64,000 nucleotides of DNA, taken from Streptococcus pasteurianus. Lineage in GTDB: Bacteria; Bacillota; Bacilli; Lactobacillales; Streptococcaceae. This document shows positions 8,989 to 16,600 of this stretch, piece by piece. The notes under the pieces were generated by a model. The model searched no databases, was not told the DNA's origin, and was given only the letters and a program-made list of their open reading frames with translations. Each line of letters opens with the position of its first letter. The stretch's first letter is position 1. Location of the stretch: contig NZ_CP039457.1 of NCBI RefSeq assembly GCF_004843545.1, positions 1,702,501 through 1,766,500 of the forward strand, in the 5' to 3' direction. The position numbers and the translations under genes are program-made.

Positions 8989-9448
8989 CTTTCGGAGTAA
9001 TCGTGTAATAATCAGTGAAATCGTGTAAAAGGCTATTCACCGCCTTTAGAATCGATTTACGAGTAATAATGCCCAAAAACTGGTCATTTTTATCTAAAAC
9101 AGGTAAAAATGGATAATCTACCAAAAGATGCATAATATCCGTCAAATTTGACGTTTCACTAATCGTTTCCATTTTAGTATTTACCATTTTACCAATATCT
9201 GTTTGAGCTAATTCCCAGTCTGTCAACTGATTTTTGGCTTGATAAGACATAATATCCGCAATGCTAATGGTTCCAACATATTTTTTCTCTTTAGTAATAA
9301 CCGGAACACGCGAATAACCATTGTTAGCTAATAAAAGCATAGCATGGTCAGAATTATGAGTATCAATAAAAATAGCTAAATCCTCTGCTGGAATCAAATA
9401 ATGTTCCAAATGACTGAGAAGAAACTCTTCAAATTCTTTTGCTATCAT
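8981..9448 (-). CDS. cbpB: CBS-domain c-di-AMP-binding protein CbpB
   Basis: 155 residues made of a tandem CBS pair (about 15-75 and 85-145), e.g. YSRVPVITKEKKYVGTISIAD and FLPVLDKNDQFLGIITRKSI. It matches the CbpB/DarB family (Bacillus YkuL), which binds c-di-AMP and in Bacillus links it to Rel and pyruvate carboxylase. It overlaps the yfcE-like gene by 4 bases and the xerD-like gene by 8. A c-di-AMP sensor fits the three K+ uptake systems in this window. Confidence 0.8.
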   Translation of the reverse strand: MIAKEFEEFLLSHLEHYLIPAEDLAIFIDTHNSDHAMLLLANNGYSRVPVITKEKKYVGTISIADIMSYQAKNQLTDWELAQTDIGKMVNTKMETISETSNLTDIMHLLVDYPFLPVLDKNDQFLGIITRKSILKAVNSLLHDFTDYYTITPKDD

Positions 9449-9966
9449 CTGTCAAATTCCTTAGAAAGTACATGGAAAAGGTCGTGATTACGTGTGTAAT
9501 AATTTACCTTAATCTTATCATCAGTAATGTCAATTTTGGCATAGAGTTTTTCTTTCACATCACCACGTGGTTGTAAAACACTACCTGGGTTGATAAAGAT
9601 TGTTTTGCCATTGCGCCAAGCTGCTGGACGATGTAGATGACCATAAAGGCAAATATCAGCATCCGCTTCTTGGGCAAATAAATCCAATCTATCCCACGTA
9701 AAATTAATATTATAAAGATGACCATGTGTTTGTGCCACAACAACATCACCGAGATAAGTGATTAATCTTTCAGGATAACCATTGTCATAGTCACAGTTAC
9801 CACGAACCACCTTGATACCTTCCCAAATCGTGTCCGAACTTGGCAATTCAGAATCACCATTGTGGAAAATAGCATCTACTTCCCCTTGGTATTTTGTCTT
9901 AATATCATTGATAATCTCACGGTCGCCATGAGAGTCACTCATTACAATTATTGTTTTGTTTGCCAT
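9445..9966 (-). CDS. YfcE/MJ0936-type metallophosphoesterase
   Basis: 173 residues with the full calcineurin-like metal set: SDSHGD (about 9-14), HNGDSE (about 35), GNCDYD (about 57), THGH (about 81) and GHLHRP (about 109). Relatives are manganese-dependent phosphodiesterases active on artificial substrates; the cellular substrate is unknown. It overlaps the end of rdgB by 19 bases and cbpB by 4, so it is part of the same operon. Confidence 0.88.
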   Translation of the reverse strand: MANKTIIVMSDSHGDREIINDIKTKYQGEVDAIFHNGDSELPSSDTIWEGIKVVRGNCDYDNGYPERLITYLGDVVVAQTHGHLYNINFTWDRLDLFAQEADADICLYGHLHRPAAWRNGKTIFINPGSVLQPRGDVKEKLYAKIDITDDKIKVNYYTRNHDLFHVLSKEFDR

Positions 9967-10964
9967 ACTGGGAATGCCTCCATTAATTTCTTAACAGCCA
10001 ATCCTCTGTGCGAAATATTATTTTTTTCTTCAGCAGTCAATTCAGCTGCGTGACGTCCAGTTTCACCGACCATAAACAATGGGTCATAGCCAAAGCCATT
10101 ATCGCCTTTTGCTTCCATTGCAATATAGCCTGGCCAGTCAGCTTCAACAACTAAACTGTCTTTGTCTGGTGCTGCAACCACCAAAGTAGTATGGAATTGT
10201 GCAGAACGGTCTTTATGGTCAAATACCATAGCCAGCTCATGAAGTAGTTTGGCGTTATTTGATTCATCTGTCGCATCTGGTCCAGAAAAACGAGCTGACC
10301 AAACCCCAGGAAGTCCGCCAAGAGCATCAACCTTCAATCCTGAATCATCTGCCAAGACCATTTTTCCTATCAATTTTGAAATGGTTTCAGCTTTCAAACG
10401 TGCATTTTCCTCAAAGCTCATGCCAGTTTCTTCAACTTCTGGTAAATCAGGATAATCATTAAGATTTTCAACCTTGATACCGATTTTTTCAAACATCTTA
10501 CGGAATTCTTTGGTCTTGCCTTCATTACGTGTTGCAATCAAAATCGTATCACCAAAGTCAGCTTCAGAAGTTTGTCCAAAGAAAGCCGCTGCTTCAACAC
10601 CGTTTTCTGGCAAATGAACCAAGAGCAATTGTTCAGCTTCCGTAACAATCACTGCTCCCGCACGTTGTGTCACTTCAAGCTTGCGATTTGTTTCTTGATT
10701 AATCATATCAGCGACAAAACGAATCAATTGAAAATCTGATGATTTTTTCACAACAGTCACATTATAACCATTTCTATCATCGGAATGACAATCTCCGTGG
10801 CAATTGCCACAACACTTGCTTGTGTTCAATTTAGCCAGTTGTTGACTTAATTCATACACGGCATCATCGCAAACATTTCCTAAACCTGAAATGGCATTAA
10901 ATCCGCCCCATTCACCAAGAAACCAATTTTCCGCATCTTTATACTCATAAATTTTATCAGTCAT
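9948..10964 (-). CDS. rdgB: dITP/XTP pyrophosphatase RdgB with streptococcal N-terminal domain
   Basis: 338 residues. The C-terminal ~195 residues are a complete HAM1/RdgB enzyme: [47 protein letters not shown] and a closing HRG. It hydrolyses dITP, XTP and ITP to monophosphates, keeping deaminated purines out of DNA. An extra ~140-residue N-terminal domain of unknown function precedes it, as in other streptococci. That domain carries a cysteine/histidine cluster, [12 protein letters not shown] (about residues 51-62), that could bind metal. It follows murI after 17 bases. Confidence 0.92.
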   Translation of the reverse strand: MTDKIYEYKDAENWFLGEWGGFNAISGLGNVCDDAVYELSQQLAKLNTSKCCGNCHGDCHSDDRNGYNVTVVKKSSDFQLIRFVADMINQETNRKLEVTQRAGAVIVTEAEQLLLVHLPENGVEAAAFFGQTSEADFGDTILIATRNEGKTKEFRKMFEKIGIKVENLNDYPDLPEVEETGMSFEENARLKAETISKLIGKMVLADDSGLKVDALGGLPGVWSARFSGPDATDESNNAKLLHELAMVFDHKDRSAQFHTTLVVAAPDKDSLVVEADWPGYIAMEAKGDNGFGYDPLFMVGETGRHAAELTAEEKNNISHRGLAVKKLMEAFPVWQTKQ

Positions 10965-10981
10965 TTATTACAATCCTATTT

Positions 10982-11791
10982 CTATTTGTTCAGCTTTTTC
11001 AAATCGACGTGTTGCACATCAATATCTTTAGCAAGCCAATTCACAGCAATTTCTTTGAAACTCTGGCTACTTGCTGTTGTGTAAAACGCATGAGTCACAT
11101 CATCTTGTGTGCGACTGCGATTAATTTCAAAGTAATTTAACAAAACCGATACATCACGAATACATTCAGCCCCACTATCAATAAGTTTGACATTCGGTCC
11201 CATTACGTTTTGAATAATCGGACGAAGTAAAGGATAGTGTGTACATCCGAGCACTAATGTATCGACTTTACCAACAAGCGGTGCTAACGTTTCATAAACA
11301 ACTTTTTTAGCAACACTTGATGTCATTTCGTTAGATTCTACAAGAGGAGCAAATTTAGGACAAGAGAGGCTTGTAACGTTCATTTGCGGTGCCAATGATT
11401 TTATTTTTTGATGATAAATATCCGACTTGATTGTCATCGGCGTTCCAATCACACCGATTTTTCCATTGCGAGTTGATTTAATGGCTGCGCTAGAACCTGG
11501 CAAAATAACTCCCAAAACAGGAATATCCAGTTTTTCCTTAACTGCTTCCCAAGCGACTGCTGTTGCAGTATTGCAAGCAAATACAATCATCTTAACATTT
11601 TGTGTCAAGAGAAAATTAACCAATTCCCAAGTGTATTCGCGAATCTGTTCAGCAGGTCTAGGACCGTACGGTGCTCTAGCAGAATCTCCAATATATACAA
11701 TTTCTTCATGTGGCAGCTGACGCATTAACTCACGTACAACTGTTAAGCCACCAACTCCAGAATCTAAAAAACCAATTGGTCTATTATCCAT
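10982..11791 (-). CDS. murI: Glutamate racemase MurI
   Basis: 269 residues. The two catalytic cysteine motifs are present: VFACNTATA (about residue 70) and LGCTHYPLL (about 183), plus the N-terminal DSGVGGLTV. It makes D-glutamate for peptidoglycan. It is the first gene of the tight murI-rdgB-yfcE-cbpB-xerD-scpA-scpB-rluB-yidD series. A terminator-like hairpin lies only 28 bases upstream of its ATG, so it depends on read-through or attenuation from upstream transcription. Confidence 0.95.
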   Translation of the reverse strand: MDNRPIGFLDSGVGGLTVVRELMRQLPHEEIVYIGDSARAPYGPRPAEQIREYTWELVNFLLTQNVKMIVFACNTATAVAWEAVKEKLDIPVLGVILPGSSAAIKSTRNGKIGVIGTPMTIKSDIYHQKIKSLAPQMNVTSLSCPKFAPLVESNEMTSSVAKKVVYETLAPLVGKVDTLVLGCTHYPLLRPIIQNVMGPNVKLIDSGAECIRDVSVLLNYFEINRSRTQDDVTHAFYTTASSQSFKEIAVNWLAKDIDVQHVDLKKLNK

Positions 11792-11818
11792 AGAATCTTC
11801 TTTCTAATCATGGACTTA

Positions 11819-11901
11819 GAAAAAACTCAGTTGGTGAGCCAACTGAGTCATTCATTTCTGAGCTCTGTGCTCGAAAATCTTAGCCAAAAGACTGACTTTT
11901 T
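11819..11901 (-). terminator. Hairpin series ending in an intrinsic terminator, between yneF and murI
   Basis: On the minus strand three hairpins follow one another: CCAAAA/TTTTGG (11882-11901), GAGC/GCTC (11860-11872) and a perfect 10-bp stem (11839-11848 with 11825-11834) followed by six T. Only 28 bases separate the last one from the murI ATG, too few for a separate promoter. It is either a leaky terminator after yneF or an attenuator of the murI operon. Confidence 0.7.
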
Positions 11902-11963
11902 GGAATATCAACGACACCAATCACAGCAATTGACAATTATTTTTTCAAACCAAAGCTTAAAGA

Positions 11964-12206
11964 TTATTTTTTAGCTTTGGTTGCAGCTGCTTTTGATTGT
12001 TTGATAATGTTACGATAAGTTTGTTGAATCTTAGCTTCGCTAGGTTTTTGACCCATTTGGCTCATCATTTCACGGATCGCTTCAGGCGTCAAACGTGGGT
12101 GTTCACCAATTTCCTTTTCAAACTGTTTACGAGCAATGAAAACGCCACCAACAAGGCCGCCAAGAAGGGCAACCAAAACTAACAAAATCCAAAGAAATGT
12201 TGTCAT
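11964..12206 (-). CDS. yneF: UPF0154 small membrane protein YneF
   Basis: 80 residues with one N-terminal membrane helix ([20 protein letters not shown]) and a charged, lysine-rich cytoplasmic tail including [20 protein letters not shown], the UPF0154 signature. Function unknown. The start at 12206 has an AGGAG site; the longer frame to 12242 would start inside the promoter. The 3' end contains a 10-bp inverted repeat (11948-11957 with 11973-11982) without a T tract. Confidence 0.88.
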   Translation of the reverse strand: MTTFLWILLVLVALLGGLVGGVFIARKQFEKEIGEHPRLTPEAIREMMSQMGQKPSEAKIQQTYRNIIKQSKAAATKAKK

Positions 12207-12240
12207 GAATAATTTTCTCCTAAGTTTTTCTACAACACTC

Positions 12241-12269
12241 ATTATAGCAAAAATAGAAAGAGTTTACAA
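12241..12269 (-). promoter_or_regulatory. yneF promoter
   Basis: Minus strand: TTGTAA (12264-12269), 17-bp spacer, TATAAT (12241-12246). It lies only about 37 bp from the left end of the integrated element, which interrupted the DNA just upstream. Confidence 0.7.
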
Positions 12270-12305
12270 ATTCTTGAATGGTTTTTGTCAAATGAATTGT
12301 AAGTC

Positions 12306-12409
12306 TTTTTAACTAAAAAGCTTACTAAATTTCTGATTATCTTTTCATAAGTTGATAAGCTGGCATTTACCAGCATGAAAATGCAACCAAAAGTAGTAAA
12401 TGAGTAGTA
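12306..12409. repeat. Left element end: direct repeat, terminal inverted repeat and Int arm-type site
   Basis: TTTTTAACTAAAAA (12306-12319) is repeated exactly at the right end (18806-18819). TCTGATTATC (12332-12341) is the inverted copy of 18785-18794, 12 bp inside the direct repeat. GTAGTAAATGAGTAGTA (12393-12409) matches 16 of 17 bases at 18717-18733. The T-run/6-base/A-run target is what Tn916-type integrases prefer. Confidence 0.8.
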
Positions 12410-12425
12410 TATATAAGCTCCGATA

Positions 12426-12835
12426 TTAACAAGCCAGTCTTTTCAGCTCCACTTTTTCAGACTGAAATGTACCGTGTGCGTCACAGCCAAGTGTCATGGT
12501 TATGTTAGCGTGTCCCATGAGATATTGGAGAGTTTTTGAGTTCATTCCTCTGTTTGTCATATTTGTACAGTAAGTATGTCGGAATAAATGTGGTGTGATG
12601 TTCAGTAACTTGTCCATGTGATACTTGTTAATCAGTTCTCGCACCAGCCCCTCATATCCAACGGGTCATTTTTCAGTAGTCCTCTTGATATTCTTTCCTT
12701 GACTGTTCTTCTTGTCATAGAGCTGGCAGACTGCCATTTTACCGCTGACTGTGTCGATACCATCGTTCCGCTTTTTATCTGTGCTTCTTTTTCCCTCAAT
12801 GATATACCATCACGCTTCCCAGCATGTGTCTTTTT
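12426..12835 (-). pseudogene. Tn916-family tyrosine integrase, internally deleted and frameshifted
   Basis: The C-terminal piece (12426-12644) reads PHLFRHTYCTNMTNRG, LMGHANITMTL and ends LKRLAC, as in Tn916-family Int. The catalytic tyrosine position has become aspartate: GCDAH where relatives read NVYAH or NYYAH, a single-base change in the codon. The N-terminal piece lies in other frames: KRDGISLREKEAQI, then DTVSGKMAVCQLYDKK. The middle of the roughly 400-residue protein is missing. The element therefore lacks a functional integrase. Confidence 0.85.
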
Positions 12836-13011
12836 AAGGTCTGGTACGACATACCAAACACATACTTTGAAAAATCTTCCAACTGCTTTTCTTCATAATC
12901 GGCAGGGTTCAGTCGTTTCATTTCCTGCCATACCTTACGTTTGTAAGAGGGCAGGTCAGAAATATAATCACAGCCGACTTTTGCCTGCATATCCTTAAAA
13001 ATATCATTCAT
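12796..13011 (-). CDS. Small ICE protein of unknown function, C-terminus disrupted
   Basis: 71 residues starting MNDIFKDMQAKVGCDYIS with a GGAGTGAT ribosome-binding site. I do not recognise a named domain; its position beside int and tcpD suggests an ICE backbone gene. The last residues (after YQTLKRH) run into sequence that in another frame encodes the integrase N-terminus, so the natural C-terminus was probably lost in a deletion joining the two genes. It follows the terminator of cassette E. Confidence 0.55.
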   Translation of the reverse strand: MNDIFKDMQAKVGCDYISDLPSYKRKVWQEMKRLNPADYEEKQLEDFSKYVFGMSYQTLKRHMLGSVMVYH

Positions 13012-13041
13012 TTCATCACTCCAATCTGAAATTTAGGTAAG

Positions 13042-13074
13042 AAAAAAGCAGTCAATCCTAAGACTAACTGCTTT
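13042..13074 (-). terminator. Cassette E terminator (conserved cassette terminator)
   Basis: 13-bp stem (13045-13057 with 13062-13074, including G-U pairs), 4-base loop, six T on the minus strand. The same sequence recurs at 14581, 15499, 16620 and 17422. It starts 5 bases after the cargo stop codon. Confidence 0.85.
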
Positions 13075-13079
13075 CAATA

Positions 13080-13565
13080 TCAACTACCGAACAAATTAAA
13101 TTCTTTTTGCAACCAATTTTCTATTTGTTTTGCTTCTTTCTCTTTTAACCCAATCTCTGTTTGTTTTGGAATAATTACTAAAATTTTACTTTTTTCCCAT
13201 TCAAGGTTATTTAGAACAAGAAATTCTTTTGCGTTCCATTTTGTTTTAGGAGCATATTTCAAATTTTTTGTAAAATTCACATCAGAAGTTCTATTAACTA
13301 ATTTAGACTTTGTTTTTCCTGCAACAATCCCATATAATTGATTGTCCATTTTGAAAAATTTTATATATGCAAAATAATATATTCTCTCGTCAGCAAGTTT
13401 ATTTTCAAAATTATTGCTAGGTCTAATTAGCTTTGGATTATCATTGGGTATGTCAGTATCAAACCATTTATACAAGTGTTTATAATCAGACTTCTTTAAC
13501 TGTTCTTCAATTTCTTTATCAGTAAAAAAATTGAATTGTTTAGTATATTGAAAATTTTGGCTCAT
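13080..13565 (-). CDS. Cassette E cargo: unknown protein
   Basis: 161 residues, AT-rich, lysine- and asparagine-rich, no membrane segment or signal peptide. I do not recognise the family. The sequence reads as a soluble alpha/beta protein with a central stretch IYYFAYIKFFKMDNQLYGIVAGKT and C-terminal NWLQKEFNLFG. An AAAGGAG site precedes the ATG. It has its own promoter (13606-13634) and the shared cassette terminator, and lies directly downstream of the TcpD gene. Confidence 0.75.
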   Translation of the reverse strand: MSQNFQYTKQFNFFTDKEIEEQLKKSDYKHLYKWFDTDIPNDNPKLIRPSNNFENKLADERIYYFAYIKFFKMDNQLYGIVAGKTKSKLVNRTSDVNFTKNLKYAPKTKWNAKEFLVLNNLEWEKSKILVIIPKQTEIGLKEKEAKQIENWLQKEFNLFGS

Positions 13566-13605
13566 AAAATAGGTTTCTCCTTTGATATTTTATTAAGATA
13601 TTTCA

Positions 13606-13634
13606 ATTATATCAGCCCTATATAAACACTACAA
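13606..13634 (-). promoter_or_regulatory. Cassette E promoter
   Basis: Minus strand: TTGTAG (13629-13634), 17-bp spacer, TATAAT (13606-13611). It begins only 7 bp after the TcpD stop codon. The -35, spacing and -10 match the other four cassettes. Confidence 0.8.
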
Positions 13635-13641
13635 TAAGGTT

Positions 13642-13863
13642 TTACGCACCAATAATCTTATTGAACAGCTCTAACAGTACATCTTTCACACCGCCAGCGT
13701 TGAATACCAAGCCGACTGCGACAAGGGCAACTACCAAGAAGCCAATGAGCTTTGAAAATTCACGTTTGAACCCTAAGTAGATACCGATAACCACAATCGC
13801 CATAAGCACTAGGCTCTGTGCGTTGCTTAAAAACCATTGATACAAATTTTGCCCGAAATTCAT
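13642..13863 (-). CDS. TcpD-family conjugation membrane protein
   Basis: 73 residues with two membrane segments (about 15-32 and 40-56) and the C-terminus KDVLLELFNKIIGA. It resembles the small TcpD-like membrane proteins of Tn916/Tn1549-type transfer regions, which are part of the mating apparatus. Its last 13 codons plus stop occur again at 15432-15473 as a fragment. It follows the DUF3789 gene with no gap. Confidence 0.75.
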   Translation of the reverse strand: MNFGQNLYQWFLSNAQSLVLMAIVVIGIYLGFKREFSKLIGFLVVALVAVGLVFNAGGVKDVLLELFNKIIGA

Positions 13864-13998
13864 TTAATTGTCCTCGCTTTCTTTTAATTGTTTCATTTTA
13901 TAGTCAGCTTCTTTGCCAACACTCAAAATACACATCAAGACTACGCCGATACCCATTCCCATAGATACCAACAGGAAGTCTTTTCCTAATTCCCACAT
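13864..13998 (-). CDS. DUF3789-like small membrane protein
   Basis: 44 residues: MWELGKDFLLVSMGMGIGVV continues through one membrane helix to a short charged tail ending KQLKESEDN. This matches the DUF3789 family of tiny membrane proteins found between tcpA and tcpD homologues in Gram-positive ICEs. Function unknown. The stop codon directly abuts the TcpD start, indicating coupled translation. Confidence 0.75.
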   Translation of the reverse strand: MWELGKDFLLVSMGMGIGVVLMCILSVGKEADYKMKQLKESEDN

Positions 13999-14010
13999 TT
14001 TTTATCACTC

Positions 14011-14229
14011 CTAACTTTCCACTAAATCTTTTGCAGGGGTCGTCTGCTGTTTGATTATCATTTTATGTTTTTCACTCAAGGTTGCCTGCTTTTCGATTGT
14101 TTCCATGTAGTCTGTACCGTTTCCCTTATCAATCTTTTTCAGCATTTTCAAGGTCGGTGCTACCTGCCGTTGTACCCAACGCAATGTGCGGTCTAAGGTG
14201 TAAGGCTCTGGCTTTGTCGTCAGTTTCAT
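14011..14229 (-). CDS. Small ICE protein of unknown function
   Basis: 72 residues starting MKLTTKPEPYTLDRTLRWVQ, soluble and lysine-rich, ending TTPAKDLVES. No domain recognised. It begins one base after the stop of the truncated tcpA frame and has only a weak GGAAAA site, so it may once have been longer or fused upstream. It is followed after 12 bases by the DUF3789 gene. Confidence 0.5.
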   Translation of the reverse strand: MKLTTKPEPYTLDRTLRWVQRQVAPTLKMLKKIDKGNGTDYMETIEKQATLSEKHKMIIKQQTTPAKDLVES

Positions 14230-14230
14230 A

Positions 14231-14554
14231 CTATTTATTTTCCAGTACCATTCTTGCCAGCTTTTGACAGTGTAGGAGCTTCTTGAAACTGTCGTAGCAG
14301 AAGCGATAATACAGAAAAGCGACCAATGTACAAACACCAGTCGCTATCAGTATCGTTATAAAGTTGTAAGGGGAAAGCGTCAAGCCGTTTTCTAACAAGC
14401 CGAAATGCTCCCAATCGGTACGCATGAGCTGTTTTATATTCAATAGCAATAGAACCGCCACGAATACAAACAGAAGCGTCCCTATGGAAAAGTGGTAAAC
14501 AAGGTGCTTGTCGCTGGCTCTGATACGATGTCCTTTGTTCCAAATCTTACGCAT
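14231..14554 (-). pseudogene. TcpA/FtsK-type coupling protein, N-terminal fragment
   Basis: 107 residues: MRKIWNKGHRIRASDKHLVY, then two membrane helices (about 26-42 and 70-87) and FCYDSFKKLLHCQKLARMV before a stop. This is the membrane-anchor part of the FtsK/SpoIIIE-like ATPase of Tn1549/Tn916 elements (normally about 450 or more residues). The whole ATPase domain is missing. A strong AAGGAGTGAT site remains, and its first ~25 bases are copied in the connector segments at about 16580 and 17380. Confidence 0.75.
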
Positions 14555-14580
14555 AAATCAATCACTCCTTTCTGGATATG

Positions 14581-14613
14581 AAAAAAGCAGTCAATCCTAA
14601 GACCAACTGCTTT
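14581..14613 (-). terminator. Cassette D terminator
   Basis: Copy of the conserved cassette terminator, with one substitution (gaccaactgc). Six T follow on the minus strand. It lies between the GyrI-like cargo gene and the ribosome-binding site of the truncated tcpA. Confidence 0.85.
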
Positions 14614-14635
14614 GTGTATGGATATGAAATTGCTT

Positions 14636-15106
14636 TCAATCTTGAATAGGTATCCAAATTTCAATAACTGAATTATCACTATTCCAATGAAAACGATAAT
14701 CGTATTTTTCAAAGTGTAGGATAATATCTTTTATAGGAATATACGATGTACTAGGAATAATTTCTTGATAAATCTTGCCATAAGTTTCATATATTTTATC
14801 CATAGCACCAATATGCTCCACAACCAAATATTTATAAGACGGTATTTCTTTATACAGAAAGCCCTCTGGGGTAATGGTTCTTTGGGGAATAGAACAGAAA
14901 TAATAAAGTTTTCCATTTCTTCTTTCCATAAAAGCATATTTTACCCAATTTCCCGATTGTGAAAGATACGCTTTTTTCAAACTACTGTTAAACTTTCTCC
15001 AAAACTGTGTACTAATCTGAATATTCTTTTTTTGATAATTAGTCAGTTCTACTTCTTGCCCAATAACTGCAAATGCGTTTAATTCCTTTATAGAAAAATT
15101 TATCAT
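14636..15106 (-). CDS. Cassette D cargo 2: GyrI-like small-molecule-binding domain protein
   Basis: 156 residues starting MINFSIKELNAFAVIGQEV. The fold signature of the GyrI-like/AraC effector-binding family is visible: an N-terminal strand with AVIG, a central FCSIPQRTITPEGF segment, YLVVEHIGAMDKIYETYGKI and a C-terminal VIEIWIPI strand. Relatives bind hydrophobic compounds or inhibit gyrase; the specific role here is unknown. The start at 15106 overlaps the DUF3781 stop by 4 bases (ATGA). A longer frame to 15163 is ruled out by this coupling. Confidence 0.8.
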   Translation of the reverse strand: MINFSIKELNAFAVIGQEVELTNYQKKNIQISTQFWRKFNSSLKKAYLSQSGNWVKYAFMERRNGKLYYFCSIPQRTITPEGFLYKEIPSYKYLVVEHIGAMDKIYETYGKIYQEIIPSTSYIPIKDIILHFEKYDYRFHWNSDNSVIEIWIPIQD

Positions 15107-15345
15107 TTTACCTTGTGAGCAGTGATAACGGTATAACTGTACGCATTTACCGTTATAATACAATTATCAATCGTTATATACCAGTTTTTTCCTTTTCTTG
15201 TGATTTCCGCATTAGAAAGGCTAATTTTTTCTTTGCACCATTCAATTACATTTTCTACATTCAAAGATAAGTTCTTTTTAATTCTAATAACGCCAAGTTC
15301 AGTTGTGTGAAGTCTTCCTAAGTTTTCCAGTAATTCATTTTCCAT
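15103..15345 (-). CDS. Cassette D cargo 1: DUF3781 protein
   Basis: 80 residues starting MENELLENLGRLHTTELGV. It has the DUF3781 pattern: ERIKKNLSL-like segment, VIEWCKEKI, and KNWYITIDNCIITVNAYSYT. Function unknown. A GAGG site 11 bases upstream favours this ATG over the one at 15360. Translation is coupled to the following GyrI-like gene, a pairing that hints at joint function (inference). Confidence 0.75.
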   Translation of the reverse strand: MENELLENLGRLHTTELGVIRIKKNLSLNVENVIEWCKEKISLSNAEITRKGKNWYITIDNCIITVNAYSYTVITAHKVK

Positions 15346-15395
15346 ATTTTGATACCTCATTTTTCAGCAAATTTATTTGTATGTTTTATATCCCA

Positions 15396-15424
15396 ATTAT
15401 AACATTCGCATATCAGTACCACAA
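15396..15424 (-). promoter_or_regulatory. Cassette D promoter
   Basis: Minus strand: TTGTGG (15419-15424), 17-bp spacer, TATAAT (15396-15401). It begins 7 bp after the stop codon of the TcpD 3' fragment, the same offset as cassette E. Confidence 0.8.
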
Positions 15425-15431
15425 TAAAATT

Positions 15432-15473
15432 TTATGCTCCGATAATCTTATTAAAAAGTTCTAACAGCACATC
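15432..15473 (-). pseudogene. TcpD 3'-end fragment (14 codons)
   Basis: Encodes DVLLELFNKIIGA plus stop, identical in protein to the end of the TcpD gene at 13642. It is preceded directly by the cassette C terminator and a GGAGTGATG site, so only the extreme 3' end of the gene was carried along with cassette D. Confidence 0.85.
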
Positions 15474-15498
15474 TTTTCATCACTCCTTTCTAGGTACG

Positions 15499-15531
15499 AA
15501 AAAAGCAGTCAATCCTAAGACTAACTGCTTT
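15499..15531 (-). terminator. Cassette C terminator
   Basis: Conserved cassette terminator with six T on the minus strand. TATGGATATGAA (15537-15548) just before it is the inverted copy of TTCATATCCATA at the promoter end (16226-16237). Confidence 0.85.
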
Positions 15532-15567
15532 GTGTGTATGGATATGAAATTGTCAAACTGGAATTTG

Positions 15568-16185
15568 TCATACAATCAATTTATTTGCAAGCTTGTAAAC
15601 TTGTTTAATTTCTTTAGTTTCTAAGTGCCAGCTATCAAGTTCAATTCTAATTAACTCTGGGAACTTCTTACTAATATCCCTTAAAGCGTTCCCAACTGAT
15701 TTTCTAACATATTCACTTGTATCCTCTTTTAAGCCGGAAATTCTTTTAATAGCTTCATTCGGATTTTCTTTGAAATATGGTCTACTTGTCCATATTCTCA
15801 ATCCCTCTGTAACAGCTCTCCTTGTATTAGGATTACTACTTTTTAACCATTCATCTATAATTGGAAGTGCCTGTTTATATCCTGTTTTCTTGCAAAATTC
15901 ATCAAACGCCTTTGCTAAAACTTCTTGAACTCTCCAATTATCGTCATGCGAAACCTCATCTCTCATAAATTCTAAAATATTTTCATCTTCTGATAAATAA
16001 CCAAAAAGAAATACGCCGTACATTCTTACTTGATACACATCAGACTTATAGGCTAAAAATGCCAATGTTTTACTATGTTCACTATCATTGGATTTATAAT
16101 CTAAAAAAGCTCTTTTTTCTTCCTCTTTGAACCCATTTTCTATTAAAGAAAATTCTTTTTCTAAAGTAGCAATATATTTTTTCAA
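15568..16185 (-). CDS. Cassette C cargo: AlkD-like HEAT-repeat protein
   Basis: 205 residues, all helical, with HEAT-like repeats through about residues 35-190, e.g. SDVYQVRMYGVFLFGYLSED, DDNWRVQEVLAKAFDEFCKK, NPNTRRAVTEGLRIWTSRPY and SEYVRKSVGNALRDISKKFP. This matches the DNA alkylation repair (AlkD/AlkC-like) family. Some relatives excise alkylated bases without base flipping; whether this one has glycosylase activity is unknown. It has its own promoter and the shared cassette terminator. Confidence 0.8.
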   Translation of the reverse strand: MKKYIATLEKEFSLIENGFKEEEKRAFLDYKSNDSEHSKTLAFLAYKSDVYQVRMYGVFLFGYLSEDENILEFMRDEVSHDDNWRVQEVLAKAFDEFCKKTGYKQALPIIDEWLKSSNPNTRRAVTEGLRIWTSRPYFKENPNEAIKRISGLKEDTSEYVRKSVGNALRDISKKFPELIRIELDSWHLETKEIKQVYKLANKLIV

Positions 16186-16236
16186 ACAGCCTCATCTCCT
16201 CACCAAATTCTAATTTGTCCGTTTCTTCATATCCAT

Positions 16237-16265
16237 ATTATAACAGTTCCATATATCCGCTACAA
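16237..16265 (-). promoter_or_regulatory. Cassette C promoter
   Basis: Minus strand: TTGTAG (16260-16265), 17-bp spacer, TATAAT (16237-16242). Begins 20 bp after the DUF961 fragment stop codon. The -10 overlaps the 12-bp repeat TTCATATCCATA. Confidence 0.85.
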
Positions 16266-16285
16266 TGAAAATCTATTTCGTAAGT

Positions 16286-16600
16286 TTATTTTTTCGGCTG
16301 TCCCTGCGGTGTAGAGTTCTGTGGATTACCTGCGTTCTGGTTGCCTTTATTCTTCAATACAATATCCTCTGCCTTTACATACCTGTCTACATCAGCACCA
16401 GTAAAAGTTTTTCTTGATACTGTATCGGCTGCGGGATTGACAAGCTCCACGACTGCATTGTACGGAAATTCCCTTAACGGCACTTCTGGCGGTACAGATA
16501 CGGGGATAATTCCACCATGCAGACTGCACTTCAAATCATAGATACGCTTTTTAAGCTGGGTACTCGATGTCCTTTGTTCCAAATCATGCACATAAATCAA
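16286..16600 (-). pseudogene. Connector 1: tcpA 5' end fused to DUF961 gene 3' part
   Basis: Downstream of an AAGGAGTGAT site the first ~25 bases of tcpA (frame MCMIWNKGHR) are joined to the inside of a DUF961 (YdcP/Orf22-like) gene: RIYDLKCSLHGGIIPVSVPP, then VELVNPAADTVSRKTF, GADVDRYVKAEDIVLKNKG and a proline/glutamine-rich tail. The joint is out of frame with tcpA, so an intact DUF961 protein is not made from the tcpA start. DUF961 genes lead the transfer operon in Tn916-type elements. Nearly identical to connector 2. Confidence 0.8.

Noticed and set aside
11948..11982. Inverted repeat at the yneF 3' end as a terminator
   Set aside because: Good 10-bp arms but no T tract follows on either strand.
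12206..12242. Longer YneF starting at 12242
   Set aside because: The start would coincide with the promoter -10; UPF0154 proteins start at the membrane helix.
12618..12998. Plus-strand open frame of 126 codons in the integrase region
   Set aside because: It is antisense to the broken integrase and the small ICE protein, with no domain or ribosome-binding site.
14235..14543. Second minus-strand frame of 102 codons overlapping the tcpA fragment
   Set aside because: Out-of-frame shadow; the tcpA frame has the strong ribosome-binding site and membrane segments.
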